From NCBI RefSeq assembly GCF_932526225.1, contig NC_064037.1, positions 5,537,703-5,601,702 of the forward strand: a DNA stretch of 64,000 bases, read 5' to 3'. The notes beneath the pieces were generated by a model that saw only the letters and a list, made by a program, of their open reading frames with translations, did not search any database and was not told the origin of the DNA. The DNA is from Nematostella vectensis (Eukaryota; Cnidaria; Anthozoa; Actiniaria; Edwardsiidae). Position numbers and translations under genes: made by a program. Each line of letters opens with the position of its first letter. Positions within the stretch are counted from its first letter, which is position 1. Below, piece by piece: positions 53,858 through 64,000 of the stretch.

Positions 53858-56800
53858 ATGCTTTCCAGAGCTGCTATTCGCGCAAATGGAGCCAACACTA
53901 TTTCTAGAGCTGTCAGACAGTTCTCTTCATCTTCACAGGTAGGAAATCTCGTGTTGGGTTCCCGCGAAGGCAAAGTACCGGTGAAATGTAAATTTGTAAT
54001 TTCACACGATCCAAAGTTACAATTTGTTGAAATCGTGTCTGTGTTGTCATGTTTGTGCATAGCGGCAGTCAAAGGTTGCAATCCTTGGTGCAGCTGGGGG
54101 AATAGGCCAGCCAATGTCTTTGCTATTGAAACAATCTCCGTTGATCAGCCATCTCGCTTTGTATGACATCGTCAACACCCCAGGCAAGTGTACCAAGTAC
54201 TTTACTTACTTCAGCTTATACCAGTCTCAACACAAAACACACTAATTCCTTTACAAAACCAACAAACAAGCAAACAAGCTCTCTTGGCAATCTGCAATCA
54301 ACCCCACAGAAAACCCAAGCACTCTATGTATTCTAGTACGCAAGAGAATTTGTATAGTGATAAAAAAATGGAAAATTAAATAAAATGGACTTTCTAGTGG
54401 ACTTTTTGATGATCTAAATCACCTCAAAATTGGTAAGCAGAACGCTCAAAGGTTAAGCCAAACAGCCGAATGAAGCTAAAGTCACCATCCCGTTTTGTGT
54501 AGGAAACCTTGGCATTATTTTTTTAATTTGCTGACCTTTCGCGCTCTGTCACAATGCTTGAATTGACCAGCCGTGCACCCAACTGACTTTTCTCTCCACC
54601 CTACCCCAGACCTATAAAAACCACTTGATAAAGTCATACGTACCCACGCCTTCATGGGAGCTGTTAAGTCAGCCAATCACAGAACAACCTCAGGTAAACA
54701 AGAAATGGAAAAACATGTGACTGCTCCCATGGGGGCGCAGATGGGTAAGATTTTACCAAATGGTCTTGATAGGTCTGGGGTAGAATGGGGAGAGCTTTGA
54801 GGAGCGATTACCAAGCCAAATATCAGTTGGGTGCATGGCTCCTCATCTTGTAAGAGTGGTGAAAGGGAAATGAGTGAGAAAAATGGACCCATAATATTCA
54901 GGAGAGATCCCAAAGAGAAAATAATAAAGTGAGTCCCCTATGAAGATTATTTTCTTTAATTTTCCATTTTTTCATCACTATACAAATTCTCTTGCATACT
55001 AGAATACAAACCGTGTGCTTGGGTTACCTGTGTCAACCCATGAATTAATGACATTTTAAGATGCAGAATGATTACAAACATCAGTGCATAATTAACAATG
55101 GTATAAATTTATATATAAGTGTGACCTTTCTTGCATAACAACTCTCATCTCAATGAAGTGATAGTAATTAATGTTTTTGTTTTCTGTAGGAGTTGCTGCT
55201 GATTTGAGCCACATTTCCACCCGTGCAAAGGTTAGTAAGTATCGTTAGTGATGAAAAGTCACATGTTAATCCACTCTTTTTCATTTTGATGAATAGCTGT
55301 TTAACAGGCATATTCTGTCTGCCCTGAAATATTTGCAATAAGTATTAAAAGCTCATACTGACATAAATTTTTAAACAGGTTACAAGTCACCAAGGGCCAG
55401 ATGATTTGAAAGCTGCTCTTGAGGGATGCTCTGTAGTGGCAATTCCCGCTGGTGTGCCAAGAAAACCTGGTAAGCTTGCTGTTACATTTAGTAAAACTAA
55501 AATACAAAGTCATCTTGCTATTATGAACACTAAATGACAGTCCCGAGGGTGTCAGCAATAGTCAGATTTGACTTGAAATCTTTCAGTCTTCATTTAGCAA
55601 TCATGACAATGATCAGTTAGCTAGAAATACAGCTTTTAACAACATTGACATCTTATAAAGTGACAATAACCTATTATTTTTAATCGTTCTAATCATCTCA
55701 GGAATGACTCGTGATGATCTCTTCAACACCAATGCTTCCATAGTCAAAAATCTTTCGGAGGCTTGTGCAAAGTAAGTCAGTTGTGTAAAAGGGGACTTTT
55801 GGTGGTGGAGATATACCCCGAGTTTGGCTGTTACAATTATTTTTCATGTTATACTTATTAGGCACTGCCCCAAGGCTATCATCTGCATCATCTCAAATCC
55901 TGTAAGTTTCTGTTGATTCATGCAAGTTCAACATTATTTATTTTGATTCATACAAGTTGTACTGTTGTATTATTTTTTAATTCATGATTTACTTGTAAAT
56001 GTTGTAGGTCAACTCAACAGTCCCTATTGCAAGTGAAGTCTACAAAAAGGCGGGAGTGTATGACCCAGGAAGGTCAGCACAATGTTCATTTTCCCTTTGC
56101 GAAATCACATTGTATAACACAAGCATTATACTCATTTATAGCAAAAAAGTGATATCTAACATTTAGTTTTTTTGATAGAATTCTTGGTGTTACAACCCTT
56201 GACATTGTGCGTGCTCATACATTTGTTGCTGAAGCTAAGGTTAGTTCTCTTATTGAAACCACTGTTTACATCACCAAGTGATGCTTAGATTAAATCTTAA
56301 GGTTCAAACTCCATAAACTTTTTCGTCCATCAAATGTGTTGTCTCACAACACATTCAAACTTGACAAACAAACTGTCACATTTTTTATGGAACTTTTTCT
56401 CACATAAATAACTGCCTTATAAAACATCTTGAGTTGAATAATCTGTTATTTTTAACTAGCCCTCCATGCTGTACATCATGTCACTGACTTTTTGTTCTTT
56501 TTTAGGGCCTGGATGTGAATATTGTTAAGATCCCAGTCATTGGTGGTCACTCTGGAGTCACCATTCTGCCTCTTCTCTCTCAGGTACACAATGTTCTAGC
56601 CAATCAGGGACAATCTTTATGCATTTAAAATTAAAACATCATTCTACAGTAGCTTGCCTACTCTTTTTTATGTGGGATTCACCCTTTTTCTTGCCAAAAC
56701 TCAGTAGATTTTAGCAAAAAAAGCAGGGGATTGTCTTTGATATTTTTCTCCTAAGCCTGAATATTTTTGCATCTCAATTGACCTGTTTTGATGGGAATAC

Positions 56801-59564
56801 ATTAGTCTTTGTTTATTTGTAAACTAATGCTTTGTTAACTAAGCTTACCCATATTACTGGCCAGTCAAATAAAACCAATTTAATTTGATACTTTTTATCC
56901 TTTAATTTACAACTTATTTTTACAAAAAGTAAATAATCTGGATGTTATGTTTCTTTTCAGACCACACCATGTGTGAATTTTACTCAGGACGACCTTGAGA
57001 AGTTGACAGATAGAATTCAAAACGCTGGCACTGAGGTCGTCAATGCAAAGGCTGGAGCTGTGAGTATTAGGTGGTCAAGGATTGCCAATATCTATGTGTC
57101 TTGGAGGTGGTCAAAATAGTATTCGCCTTTTCTGTATATTCTATATGTATGTAGAACCTGTAGGTTCTTAAAAAGCCTTTTTGTCAAATTTAGATTTTCC
57201 TCAAAACGTCCCTGATGAGACACAATTGGAATAATCTTCAAGGGTCTTACATATTTTGCATTTTTTTGTGTCACTGGTTTTCAAAACTTTGATAACTGTT
57301 TTGCTAAAGAAAATAAGGTGTAAAGAGTGCCTTTTTTTGTTTGCCAAAAATGGAAGCAACACTGACCCAAAGATGATGTTGGTACTGTTTCACATAACAT
57401 GCATATTGGGAGTTGTAGTGAATTATAGTTTCCCACAATTTTTGTTTTTGCTTTATGCTGACTGTGCCTGTTCTTCAGGTCCCCTGCAAATGGTACGATT
57501 AAACATATTATTATTATTGTCTGTCATCATCATCGTTGTTGTTATAATAGTGATTATATTGCAAGCAATGCTGAAGTACTATAAAATATTTTATTATTAT
57601 CTCAGGGATCTGCAACCTTGTCTATGGCGTATGCTGGAAAGGAGTTTGTACATTCTGTAAGTGATCAATTAAATTATATCAGTTTGATTTATACTGTGTT
57701 CTCTAACTGTCTGAAGGCCATTTTGTGATCCCTCCTTTCTTATTTGGTTCATTGGATTTTATTATTTCAATTTAAAATGTTCTATATAGAGTCTTTCTTT
57801 TGCCTTAGGTTATTGAGGCTTTAAATGGCAAGAAGGATGTGGTGCAGTGTGCTTTTATCAAGTCTCACCTGACCGAGGCTGGTTATTTTGCTACTCCAGT
57901 TCTACTGGGAGTGAGTACAGAAATAGTATATTATATTAGCTCTTTACAGATTATAATTGAAAAATACCGGTACCTGTTTTTTACTATACAGTGGAATCCA
58001 CTTGAAGCCACAAGGGAGATAAAAAAACACTTTGGAAAAATGAGAATTACCCAATTAGAAATTACTAATAAATGGTATCAACTGAACATAAGTAGAGTTA
58101 TGAGGGAGCTTGAGATATCCAAGTTCAAACTTGGGGCTCCACTCTCTCTCTATGTTTTGTAACTTATGTTCCATCTATATGATTTTTAACCTGTAATGTA
58201 CCTTATTGTTTTTATTGTAGACAAATGGTGTTGAGAAGAATCTAGGAATGGGAAAGCTCTCAGATTATGAACAAAAGAAGATGGGAGAGGTAATGTTTGG
58301 TGTTTTTTTTACCTTTTTTATATTTTTTCTATCTATGGTTATAGGATATACAGTAAACTTTGCCTAAGGCGGCACTTTTGGGACTAAGATTATCGTGAAA
58401 GGTTAGAGATTTGACAACCTACTATGTGTAAGTCGTCATTTTGGTGATTTGTTTGTAACCTAAATGAGTAATGACTTGAAGAAGAGGTAGCATTGCAGCA
58501 ATGTTGATTTGTTTCATTCCAGGATTTCAGTCAGTATTTATAAAAAAGAGTTTTCAGTTTTTGTTCAGTTGCCATGATAATTACTGCGTAATCAATACAT
58601 AAATTACTTTCTATACACGACTAGTGTCACGACTAGTGTCACGACTAGTGTCACGGCTAGTGTCACGACTAGTGTCACGGCTAGTGTCACGACTAGTGTC
58701 ACGGCTAGTGTCACGACTAGTGTCACGGCTAGTGTCACGGCTAGTGTCACGACTAGTGTCACGGCTAGTGTCACGACTAGTGTCACGACTAGTGTCACGG
58801 CTAGTGTCACGGCTAGTGTCACGACTAGTGTCACGGCTAGTGTCACGACTAGCGTCACGACTAGCGTCACGACTAGCGTCACGACTAGCGTCACGACTAG
58901 CGTCACGACTAGTGTCACGACTAGTGTCACGGCTAGTGTCACGACTAGTGTCACGACTAGTGTCACGGCTAGTGTCACGACTAGTGTCACGACTAGCGTC
59001 ACGACTAGTGTCACGACTAGTGTGAGTGTCGGCTTAGGCAACGCAAAAACAATAGGGAACTTGCGAAAGATCACTGGGTGGCAAACTAGCGGTAGTTCGC
59101 GGGGTTTTTCCATATATATATATATATCTTGGTTTATAGGAAAAAAAACAAGCGAACTACCGTTTCATCTCTACAAGCCTGTTTCGTGGTTGCCTACTCA
59201 TCAGGAGATTATCGCATGTTTTTTTACAAACCAAGATATATCCCAAGATATATACCAAGATATATTTTTTTTTTGTGATCAGAAAATTAGGGCTAGAGGC
59301 AATAATATGTTTGGAACAATAAATGTTTTTTTTATTTGTTATTAAATTCTTCTTTTTCCACACTCTTGGTTAACTAAACTATAAATAATCTGAGATATTT
59401 TGCACAGAATTATGCAGTTGAAGTATGGCATGATGTTGGAAACTGTTCAGCAAACTATATAATGATAGCTTTGGCCCTCTGAAGGCTAATTTTATCTTTT
59501 CTTGTAGGTCATTCCAGAGTTATTGAAGAACATCAAGAAAGGAGAAGACTTTGTAAACCAATAA
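53858..59564 (+). CDS. MDH2: mitochondrial malate dehydrogenase, 14 exons, 339 aa
   Basis: Catalyses malate + NAD+ to oxaloacetate + NADH in the mitochondrial matrix (TCA cycle, malate-aspartate shuttle). Exons: 53858-53938, 54069-54183, 55190-55230, 55379-55469, 55702-55771, 55862-55901, 56008-56072, 56179-56239, 56506-56583, 56961-57059, 57606-57656, 57809-57910, 58221-58289, 59508-59564. Phases agree throughout, and the total of 1,020 nt gives 339 aa plus stop (human enzyme 338). Exon 1 alone encodes the mitochondrial presequence (...RQFSSSSQ). Motifs: NAD site GAAGGIGQP (34-42), substrate Arg107 and Arg113 (VPRKPG, MTRDD), Asn145, catalytic Asp176 with Arg179 (TLDIVRAHT), catalytic His203 (IGGHSGVT). 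An alternative acceptor at 54062/54063 would add two residues. Intron 2 uses a GC donor. Confidence 0.96.
54184..55189 (+). other. MDH2 intron 2, GC-AG type
   Basis: The exon end is ccccag followed by gcaagt, and the 3' end is tttctgtag. Only this position keeps the reading frame (P-G junction), so the donor is GC. The rest of the donor matches the consensus perfectly, as GC donors usually do. Confidence 0.85.
54312..55025. mobile_element. fold-back (nested inverted-repeat) element in MDH2 intron 2
   Basis: Outer arms at 54312-54380 and 54953-55025 are inverted copies of about 70 bp (cccaagcac ... gtattctagta ... caagagaatttgtatagtga). Inner arms at about 54573-54661 and 54723-54838 are inverted copies sharing gcacccaactg, ctaccccagacctat and catgggagc. 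The segments between the inner and outer arms are not related. There is no ORF. A non-autonomous transposon is the likely origin. Confidence 0.65.
58619..59023. repeat. 12-bp minisatellite in MDH2 intron 13, about 34 copies
   Basis: The unit is ctagtgtcacga, with variation almost only at two sites: the last base (a or g) and agtg against agcg, the latter grouped near 58852-58905. All frames are open, giving artefact ORFs on both strands. Confidence 0.97.
59111..59240 (-). repeat. long inverted repeat carrying a hammerhead ribozyme at its tip
   Basis: Arms at about 59111-59156 and 59211-59240 pair as RNA on the minus strand: tatatcttggttt with aaaccaagatata, then an A-run with a T-run, then gcga with tcgc. 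The ribozyme core at 59166-59210 lies between them. A second copy of the gcggtagttcgc word lies just outside, at about 59088-59099. Confidence 0.7.
59166..59210 (-). ncRNA. type I hammerhead ribozyme with short helix III
   Basis: On the minus strand: helix I 5' side AUCUC (209-205), core CUGAUGA (204-198), helix II GUAGG-CAA-CCAC with one bulged A, GAAA, helix III of three pairs (A-U, C-G, A-U) closing loop GGCU, then GUA as the cleavage triplet, then GAGAU pairing with the first AUCUC. Predicted cleavage falls between 59172 and 59171. All conserved core bases are present. Short-helix-III type I hammerheads are known from satellite DNAs, Penelope-like elements and retrozymes of animals including cnidarians; they often work best as dimers. 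It lies antisense to MDH2 in intron 13. Confidence 0.8.
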
Positions 59565-61207
59565 TTACTCTATAATCTCTTCTGGTGTCCTTAAGCTTTA
59601 GTAAAGCTATAGCTATGCTTTTATTAATATACAGTGTTTTAGAAGACACAGAATTGTAAATTAATTCAGAATTTTATTGGATGCCATTCTAACTCTGTCC
59701 TTATCTGTGTATCTAGTAAAACATCATTATAAAAATTGTGTTTTTTTGTGGTATATAGTAGGATGTTAAGTTTTACGAAACTGGAGAGACAACGGCAGAA
59801 CACACTGTTTATTTCTTTTATCATCCCTCTGGCATTGTTAATCTTAAAGTCCCTAATAATGCGGAGAGGCTGTTGTATACTTGAAGGAGATATCCATAAA
59901 AAAATCATCAGACTAAGGTCATTGGATTTTCTTGCATCTATAATCCTTGTGGAAACCTTTGGCATAATTTTTAAAAGATGTGTTCAACAAAATAAGCTAA
60001 AACAAAATAAGCTATGGTACTAAGATAAACAAAAATACCCACACAACAATTTTCTGAAACAGTCCCTTTGCCTGGATCAGTGTTAGCCATGAGATGTACT
60101 GTATTTACCATTGATAAGGTGGGGGGGGGTGCATTCATAGCGGTATAATATGGAAAAAAATTGTATTTGAAGATTCCTTAATAAGAAATGACCCAGGTTT
60201 TGGCTGCCAAGGGGGGGGGGGTGCTTGCACACATTGCGACCCCCTGTGTACATGCCTGATATTGATCTTTTGCTTTTGTGGGAATTTTATGCTATTCAAA
60301 AGTACCACCCTCTGTATCAGAGCCTCCAGACTTCTCTTGTTGCAGTCACTGGACAAGAGAAATCTGGAGGCTCTTTGGTACCCAAGTTACAAAAGTACAC
60401 ACCTAGAGGCAAATACTTATACTTAGGAGCATTCTGCCATTGTCACTTATGTATACTGGTAATAGTGGGACCATTGTATTGCTAAGATAAGGGGAGGGAT
60501 GGTTTGGAAGGGGCAGCCAACTCTGATTTGTATTCAGCGCCACTCCACTCCACTGTTTTCTGTAGAACCCTCCCTTTGTAAACATCAAAACTTTGTTGAC
60601 CCCCCCCAGGAGAAACCCAAAAACCATTTTGACCCCCCCTCCTCTTTAAAAATCCACAAAACTACATATAGATACATATAAACAAATCAATAATATTTTG
60701 TATTGTAATGAGTCAAATCTGGCCTTGTGGCGTTTTGAAACAGTAAAGAATATGTATCTATACCTAGATCTATCTCTGCATGCCATATCGCTAGTCAATA
60801 TCACGCAGGACAATTTTGTATTTTACTGCACAAACTTTTTACACATTGACATTATCTAATAACCTGCCGTCCTGGATTCCCAGTATATTTTAAAAATGCA
60901 TATACGTCGGGTTTAATAAGTATTGTTGAATTTGTCATTTGTGGGAAAGCGTTCACGGCTCACCAGCATTTAATGTAGCCTAAATATGCAATTGGCAATG
61001 TTAGGAAACAGCTTTTCTTGCATTTTGATTACGCATTTCAATTATAATAAATAAAAAAGGTTTCCTACTTTTAAGGGATGAAACTTTTTTGACCCCCCTT
61101 AACCACATTAAAACTTTTATGACCACCCATCGACGTACCCAAAACTTTTTTAGCCCCCCCTGTGTGGGAACCGAGCCCCCCCCCCCCCCCTCGGCCATAA
61201 ATAATGA
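59565..61207. other. MDH2 3' UTR, then intergenic DNA with C/G runs
   Basis: No further gene. Several short poly-G/poly-C runs, and degenerate copies of an aacttttttgaccccccc-type word (about 60590, 60630, 61083, 61110, 61140) suggest old tandem sequence. No exact polyadenylation signal was assigned. Confidence 0.35.
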
Positions 61208-61214
61208 ACACTCC

Positions 61215-62441
61215 CAGGGGCTCATAAGTAGGGGCAATCATATCTGTATTATATAATTGTCACAGCGTTTCCTAGGATCAGGCTATTTTTAGACGCACGG
61301 ATTAGCCAATCAGATGACAGGACGGAAAAATTGACTTTGTCTCGAGGAATCCAAAATTGGCGGCCAAGAAGGGGGAAAACGACGCTTGCTTTTCAAAGTC
61401 TTCCTACGTCGTCATATGCCTTCTTATTTTTGGATCCTTTTTGTCGCAGAGAAAGAAACATTCTGTTACTAGCCTTGGACTATTTATTTCTCCATAAGTG
61501 GACTCAAACGTTGTTACGAGGACATTTTTTCTTGCTCTTGCAAAGCAATAAATTCGGAAATAAGTGATCATTTGTTTCGATCTCGAAATTCTGTCGCTGA
61601 GAGGCGATATTATCATTTATAAGGTTTTTGATACTGCTAGTTAACTACGATAGTGTAAGAAGTAACATACGAAAGTTTATGTCTTGTTTTTGTGAAATAT
61701 TTTTATTAAACGAGCTTTTCAAAGCTAGAACTGTGTTTGTATCAACACCCATGACCTGTCCTGGACTCACTGTACTGATCTGGTAAAAAATTGTAAGAAA
61801 TATCCATGTAAAGTATACTAACATAAAAGGCAACCTCAATATGGATGTTTGTGTCTTTTTGTAAATTCTATTTCCATTTAATTCGAAAATTTATACTTGT
61901 CATCCTATCGCTTAAAATCCACGAACTTGTTCAACGAATAACACGAAAACGGTACGAGGTGCGATGGTGATCCATCTCGTTTCGCGATAGGAAAAATATC
62001 CAACTTTAAATTGGTACACAAATTAATTGCTTTAGAGGCTGACAAGTTATGAATTTCGCCGGTTTTTCACGATATTGCTACAAATGTAAATTCGCTATTT
62101 TGATGACGAGTGTCTGCAGTTCAAGTGCTTCTTTCTCCATAATTACAACTCGTCGTCCCTCCATCGCTTGTCAGATTGATCTCTAGTTATCTATGAGTAC
62201 GTATTGAACAAAGCCAACACGTAAACTTGCCGATTAAACCACAAATCTGCTCCAAAGTGAAGTTGTCCGGGAGCTCTTCACCCAAAAACTTTTAAACAAA
62301 AATGATTTTTTTGGCGCGTTCTGATTGGCCAAGCCGATTCACGTGAACCGTGTCCACCCTGGCCTGATCCTAGGAAACGCCGTGACACCTATATAGTACA
62401 AGAATGTGGGGAAGTTGATTGCCCCTACTTATGAGCCCCTG
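61215..62441. mobile_element. 1.2-kb non-autonomous DNA transposon, hAT-like ends
   Basis: Ends CAGGGGCTCATAAGTAGGGG and its complement; inverted homology runs about 70 bp inward, including tttcctaggatcaggc. acactcc flanks both sides (61208-61214 and 62442-62448); the repeat can be read as 7 or 8 bp. CAGGGGC...GCCCCTG ends and a duplication near 8 bp fit hAT, but the superfamily is inferred. No transposase ORF lies inside. Confidence 0.75.
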
Positions 62442-62906
62442 ACACTCCCTAAATGAAATTAATAATTTTAATAAAATTTAGGATTTTTAGCTCACTAATT
62501 TTTAAACTTGCCCTATCCCTTCCTAAAAGAAACATGGTTTAGCTTCTTTAAATGAAAAGTTCAGACTCTTTTTTCTCATTGCTGCTTTTTGAGAGGCAGG
62601 GGAAATAAAAAAATCTTAGGTTATGAATACTTCCGGTTTAAAGCATGAGGCCGGATGCTGGCTTAGCATGATATCGAGGCTGTAAACGTAAACTGTCAAC
62701 TGCGCCTGCGCATTACTGCCAAATAAAATGCGAGTTGAAGTCTTTTTTGTACTTTCTGAAAATGGCTGTTTAGTCATCAAGGGCTCGGGTAGAAACATCA
62801 AAATTTCAGCCTTATAAACGCCATAACCACTCAAAATACCGGCCTAACAACTACTAAACATAACAGTGGGAAGGCTCCGTAAGATTTCCACCTCGTTAAG
62901 AGGAAA
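62442..62906. other. upstream region of the 4E-T-like gene
   Basis: AT-rich, then a sequence with gcgcctgcgcattactgcc near 62700. Probably 5' UTR and promoter of the plus-strand gene starting at 62907. Confidence 0.35.
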
Positions 62907-63537
62907 ATGGAAGTTGAGGAGCCTAGCAAAAACGTCGGCTCTGTTCATGCACGAGGGAAATCAGAGAAGAAAGACAGCAATGGCGGTGAGAAACCTTTCT
63001 CAAAAGGTAATGTGGAAGACATAAAACAATACAAATACCTTCAGTGAAAGTCTCTCGAACTTGTTTTCCAACAACAAGATAGTGCGTAGCTCAGCTCTTT
63101 TTATTAACCGATATTTTAGATATCTGAAATTAGTTCTCGTATCATGTCCCAAAAATAGTCCGTCCGTTTTATGTCACAGCCTTTTCGAATTTTGTATTTC
63201 TTGTGTTTACTTTACTTATTCGAAGAAAATGAGGAAGTACCAAGTGCCATTGGGACTGAAGAAAAAACGGCAAAGGACAGTCTTGGAGACGGAGAGAGTG
63301 AACCAGAAGCCACACGTGTGATGTACTCGAAGGTTTGTGAAGTGAACAACCTGTGCTATAAAAGTCTATTTTTATTTTTATCGTTATGTATGAACACCCA
63401 ACAAGAGATTTTACAAGTAGACGTTTTGTAAAATTTGTTTTCAATTTTTAATTTTATTTTTAGGATGAGCTTGTTGCTTTGAAAGAAAGTCCCAGTTGTC
63501 GTGCTTGGCCAAGTATCTTGTCTGAGGAGTTTGTTAG
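62907..63537 (+). CDS. EIF4ENIF1: eIF4E-transporter (4E-T)-like protein, first three exons, partial
   Basis: Exons 62907-63006 (ATG in aaaATGGaa; donor aaag|gtaatg), 63226-63332 (acceptor cgaag; donor aag|gttt) and 63464-63537 (acceptor tttttag; donor ag|gtatt). Phases 1, 0 and 2 all match. Exons 1 and 2 encode a polar acidic/basic leader. The exon 2-3 junction creates YSKDELV, the canonical eIF4E-binding motif Y-x4-L-hydrophobic, followed by ALKESPSCRAWPSILSEEF. This matches the start of 4E-T (Y-x-KEELL-x-IKE-x-P, then PSCLSEKY in the human protein). 4E-T binds eIF4E, moves it into the nucleus and to P-bodies, and represses translation. The rest of the gene lies beyond the window. Confidence 0.75.
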
Positions 63538-64000
63538 GTATTATTATTATTCTAGTTCATAACTAAATAACAATGTTAGTGCCATTAGTATTAGCAGTTG
63601 CAAACTATCAGTCATGAAAATTACAGAAGGAAAACTACTTTTAATACAATCATGAACTTGTCCAGGAAGTCTATTCAAACACATTTTGAGAAGAAAATTT
63701 GACAACTAGGTTAACGTTGACTTTTTGATACAATGAAACCCTCTACCTGAAATTTAGTGTTGCTTTGAGTGACCATGGGCGTAGCTACCTGCATACATAT
63801 AAGACATCCCATTATTAAGCCCCTATTTCTTGTAAAAGCAAAAAAATCAGGCCTCTTAATCCCTGACATCCTGGAGCTGCTTTCTATATGACACACATTT
63901 GTGAGCAGCCTAATTTGGACATGTCAGATATTTTCCCCTTTGGACCTGTTGATTTGGTCCTTCATACAGGGCTTGGGGTCAAATAATGAAATGTCCTAGT
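63538..64000 (+). other. intron of the 4E-T-like gene, continuing past the window
   Basis: Begins with the donor gtatta at 63538. No acceptor with a matching coding frame was found before the window end. Confidence 0.5.

Noticed and set aside
57256-58162. 134- and 107-codon ORFs in the MDH2 region
   Set aside because: They read through exon-intron boundaries (exons 11 and 12) in wrong or unspliced frames.
58604-59113. 169- and 133-codon ORFs (VTLV / SRLV repeats)
   Set aside because: Produced by the 12-bp repeat inside an MDH2 intron, open on both strands.

Overview
This window looks like animal (metazoan) nuclear DNA: AT-rich, intron-rich, gene-poor and crowded with mobile and tandem-repeat DNA. 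A marine invertebrate, most likely a cnidarian (sea anemone or coral type), fits best because an intact BEL/Pao retrotransposon, GCGTAGC-type MITEs, an intronless rhodopsin-class GPCR and a short-helix-III hammerhead ribozyme occur together. The taxon is an inference; no marker gene fixes it.

Layout. 0.8-1.1 kb: the last two exons of an arginine/serine-rich (SR-type) protein, plus strand. 3.2-3.5 kb: a decayed hAT/ZMYM-like transposase scrap. 4.3-6.5 kb: a complete but disabled Tc1/mariner-IS630-type transposon with long terminal inverted repeats and a TA target duplication. 8.5-9.1 kb: an unrecognised single-exon ORF, the first of three paralogues (others at 25.0-25.3 kb and 35.2-35.8 kb) that share a C-terminal module of about 40 residues. 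10.8-24.35 kb: one minisatellite of about 300 copies of a 22-bp unit, split by a young, intact BEL/Pao element (12,099-18,889) that made a 5-bp cgtac duplication inside the array.

25-44 kb is mostly non-coding: several tandem repeats (204, 85, 37/74, 21 and 31-34 bp), a 1.1-1.3 kb direct duplication, two related MITEs and a 540-bp LTR-like block. 45.0-46.6 kb: a 5'-truncated LINE reverse transcriptase, minus strand. 47.7-48.1 kb: a 74-bp tandem repeat. 48.3-49.2 kb: an intronless class A GPCR, minus strand. 53.9-59.6 kb: a full 14-exon mitochondrial malate dehydrogenase gene (339 aa, one GC-AG intron). Its introns carry a fold-back element, a 12-bp minisatellite and a hammerhead ribozyme. 61.2-62.4 kb: a 1.2-kb hAT-like non-autonomous element. 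62.9-64 kb: the first three exons of a gene whose product carries the eIF4E-binding motif of eIF4E-transporter (4E-T).

The host genes (SR protein, malate dehydrogenase, 4E-T-like, GPCR) are unrelated housekeeping or receptor genes and do not form a pathway. The strongest candidates for something undescribed are the three-member ORF family with the shared C-terminal module and the hammerhead ribozyme at the tip of a long inverted repeat inside the malate dehydrogenase intron.
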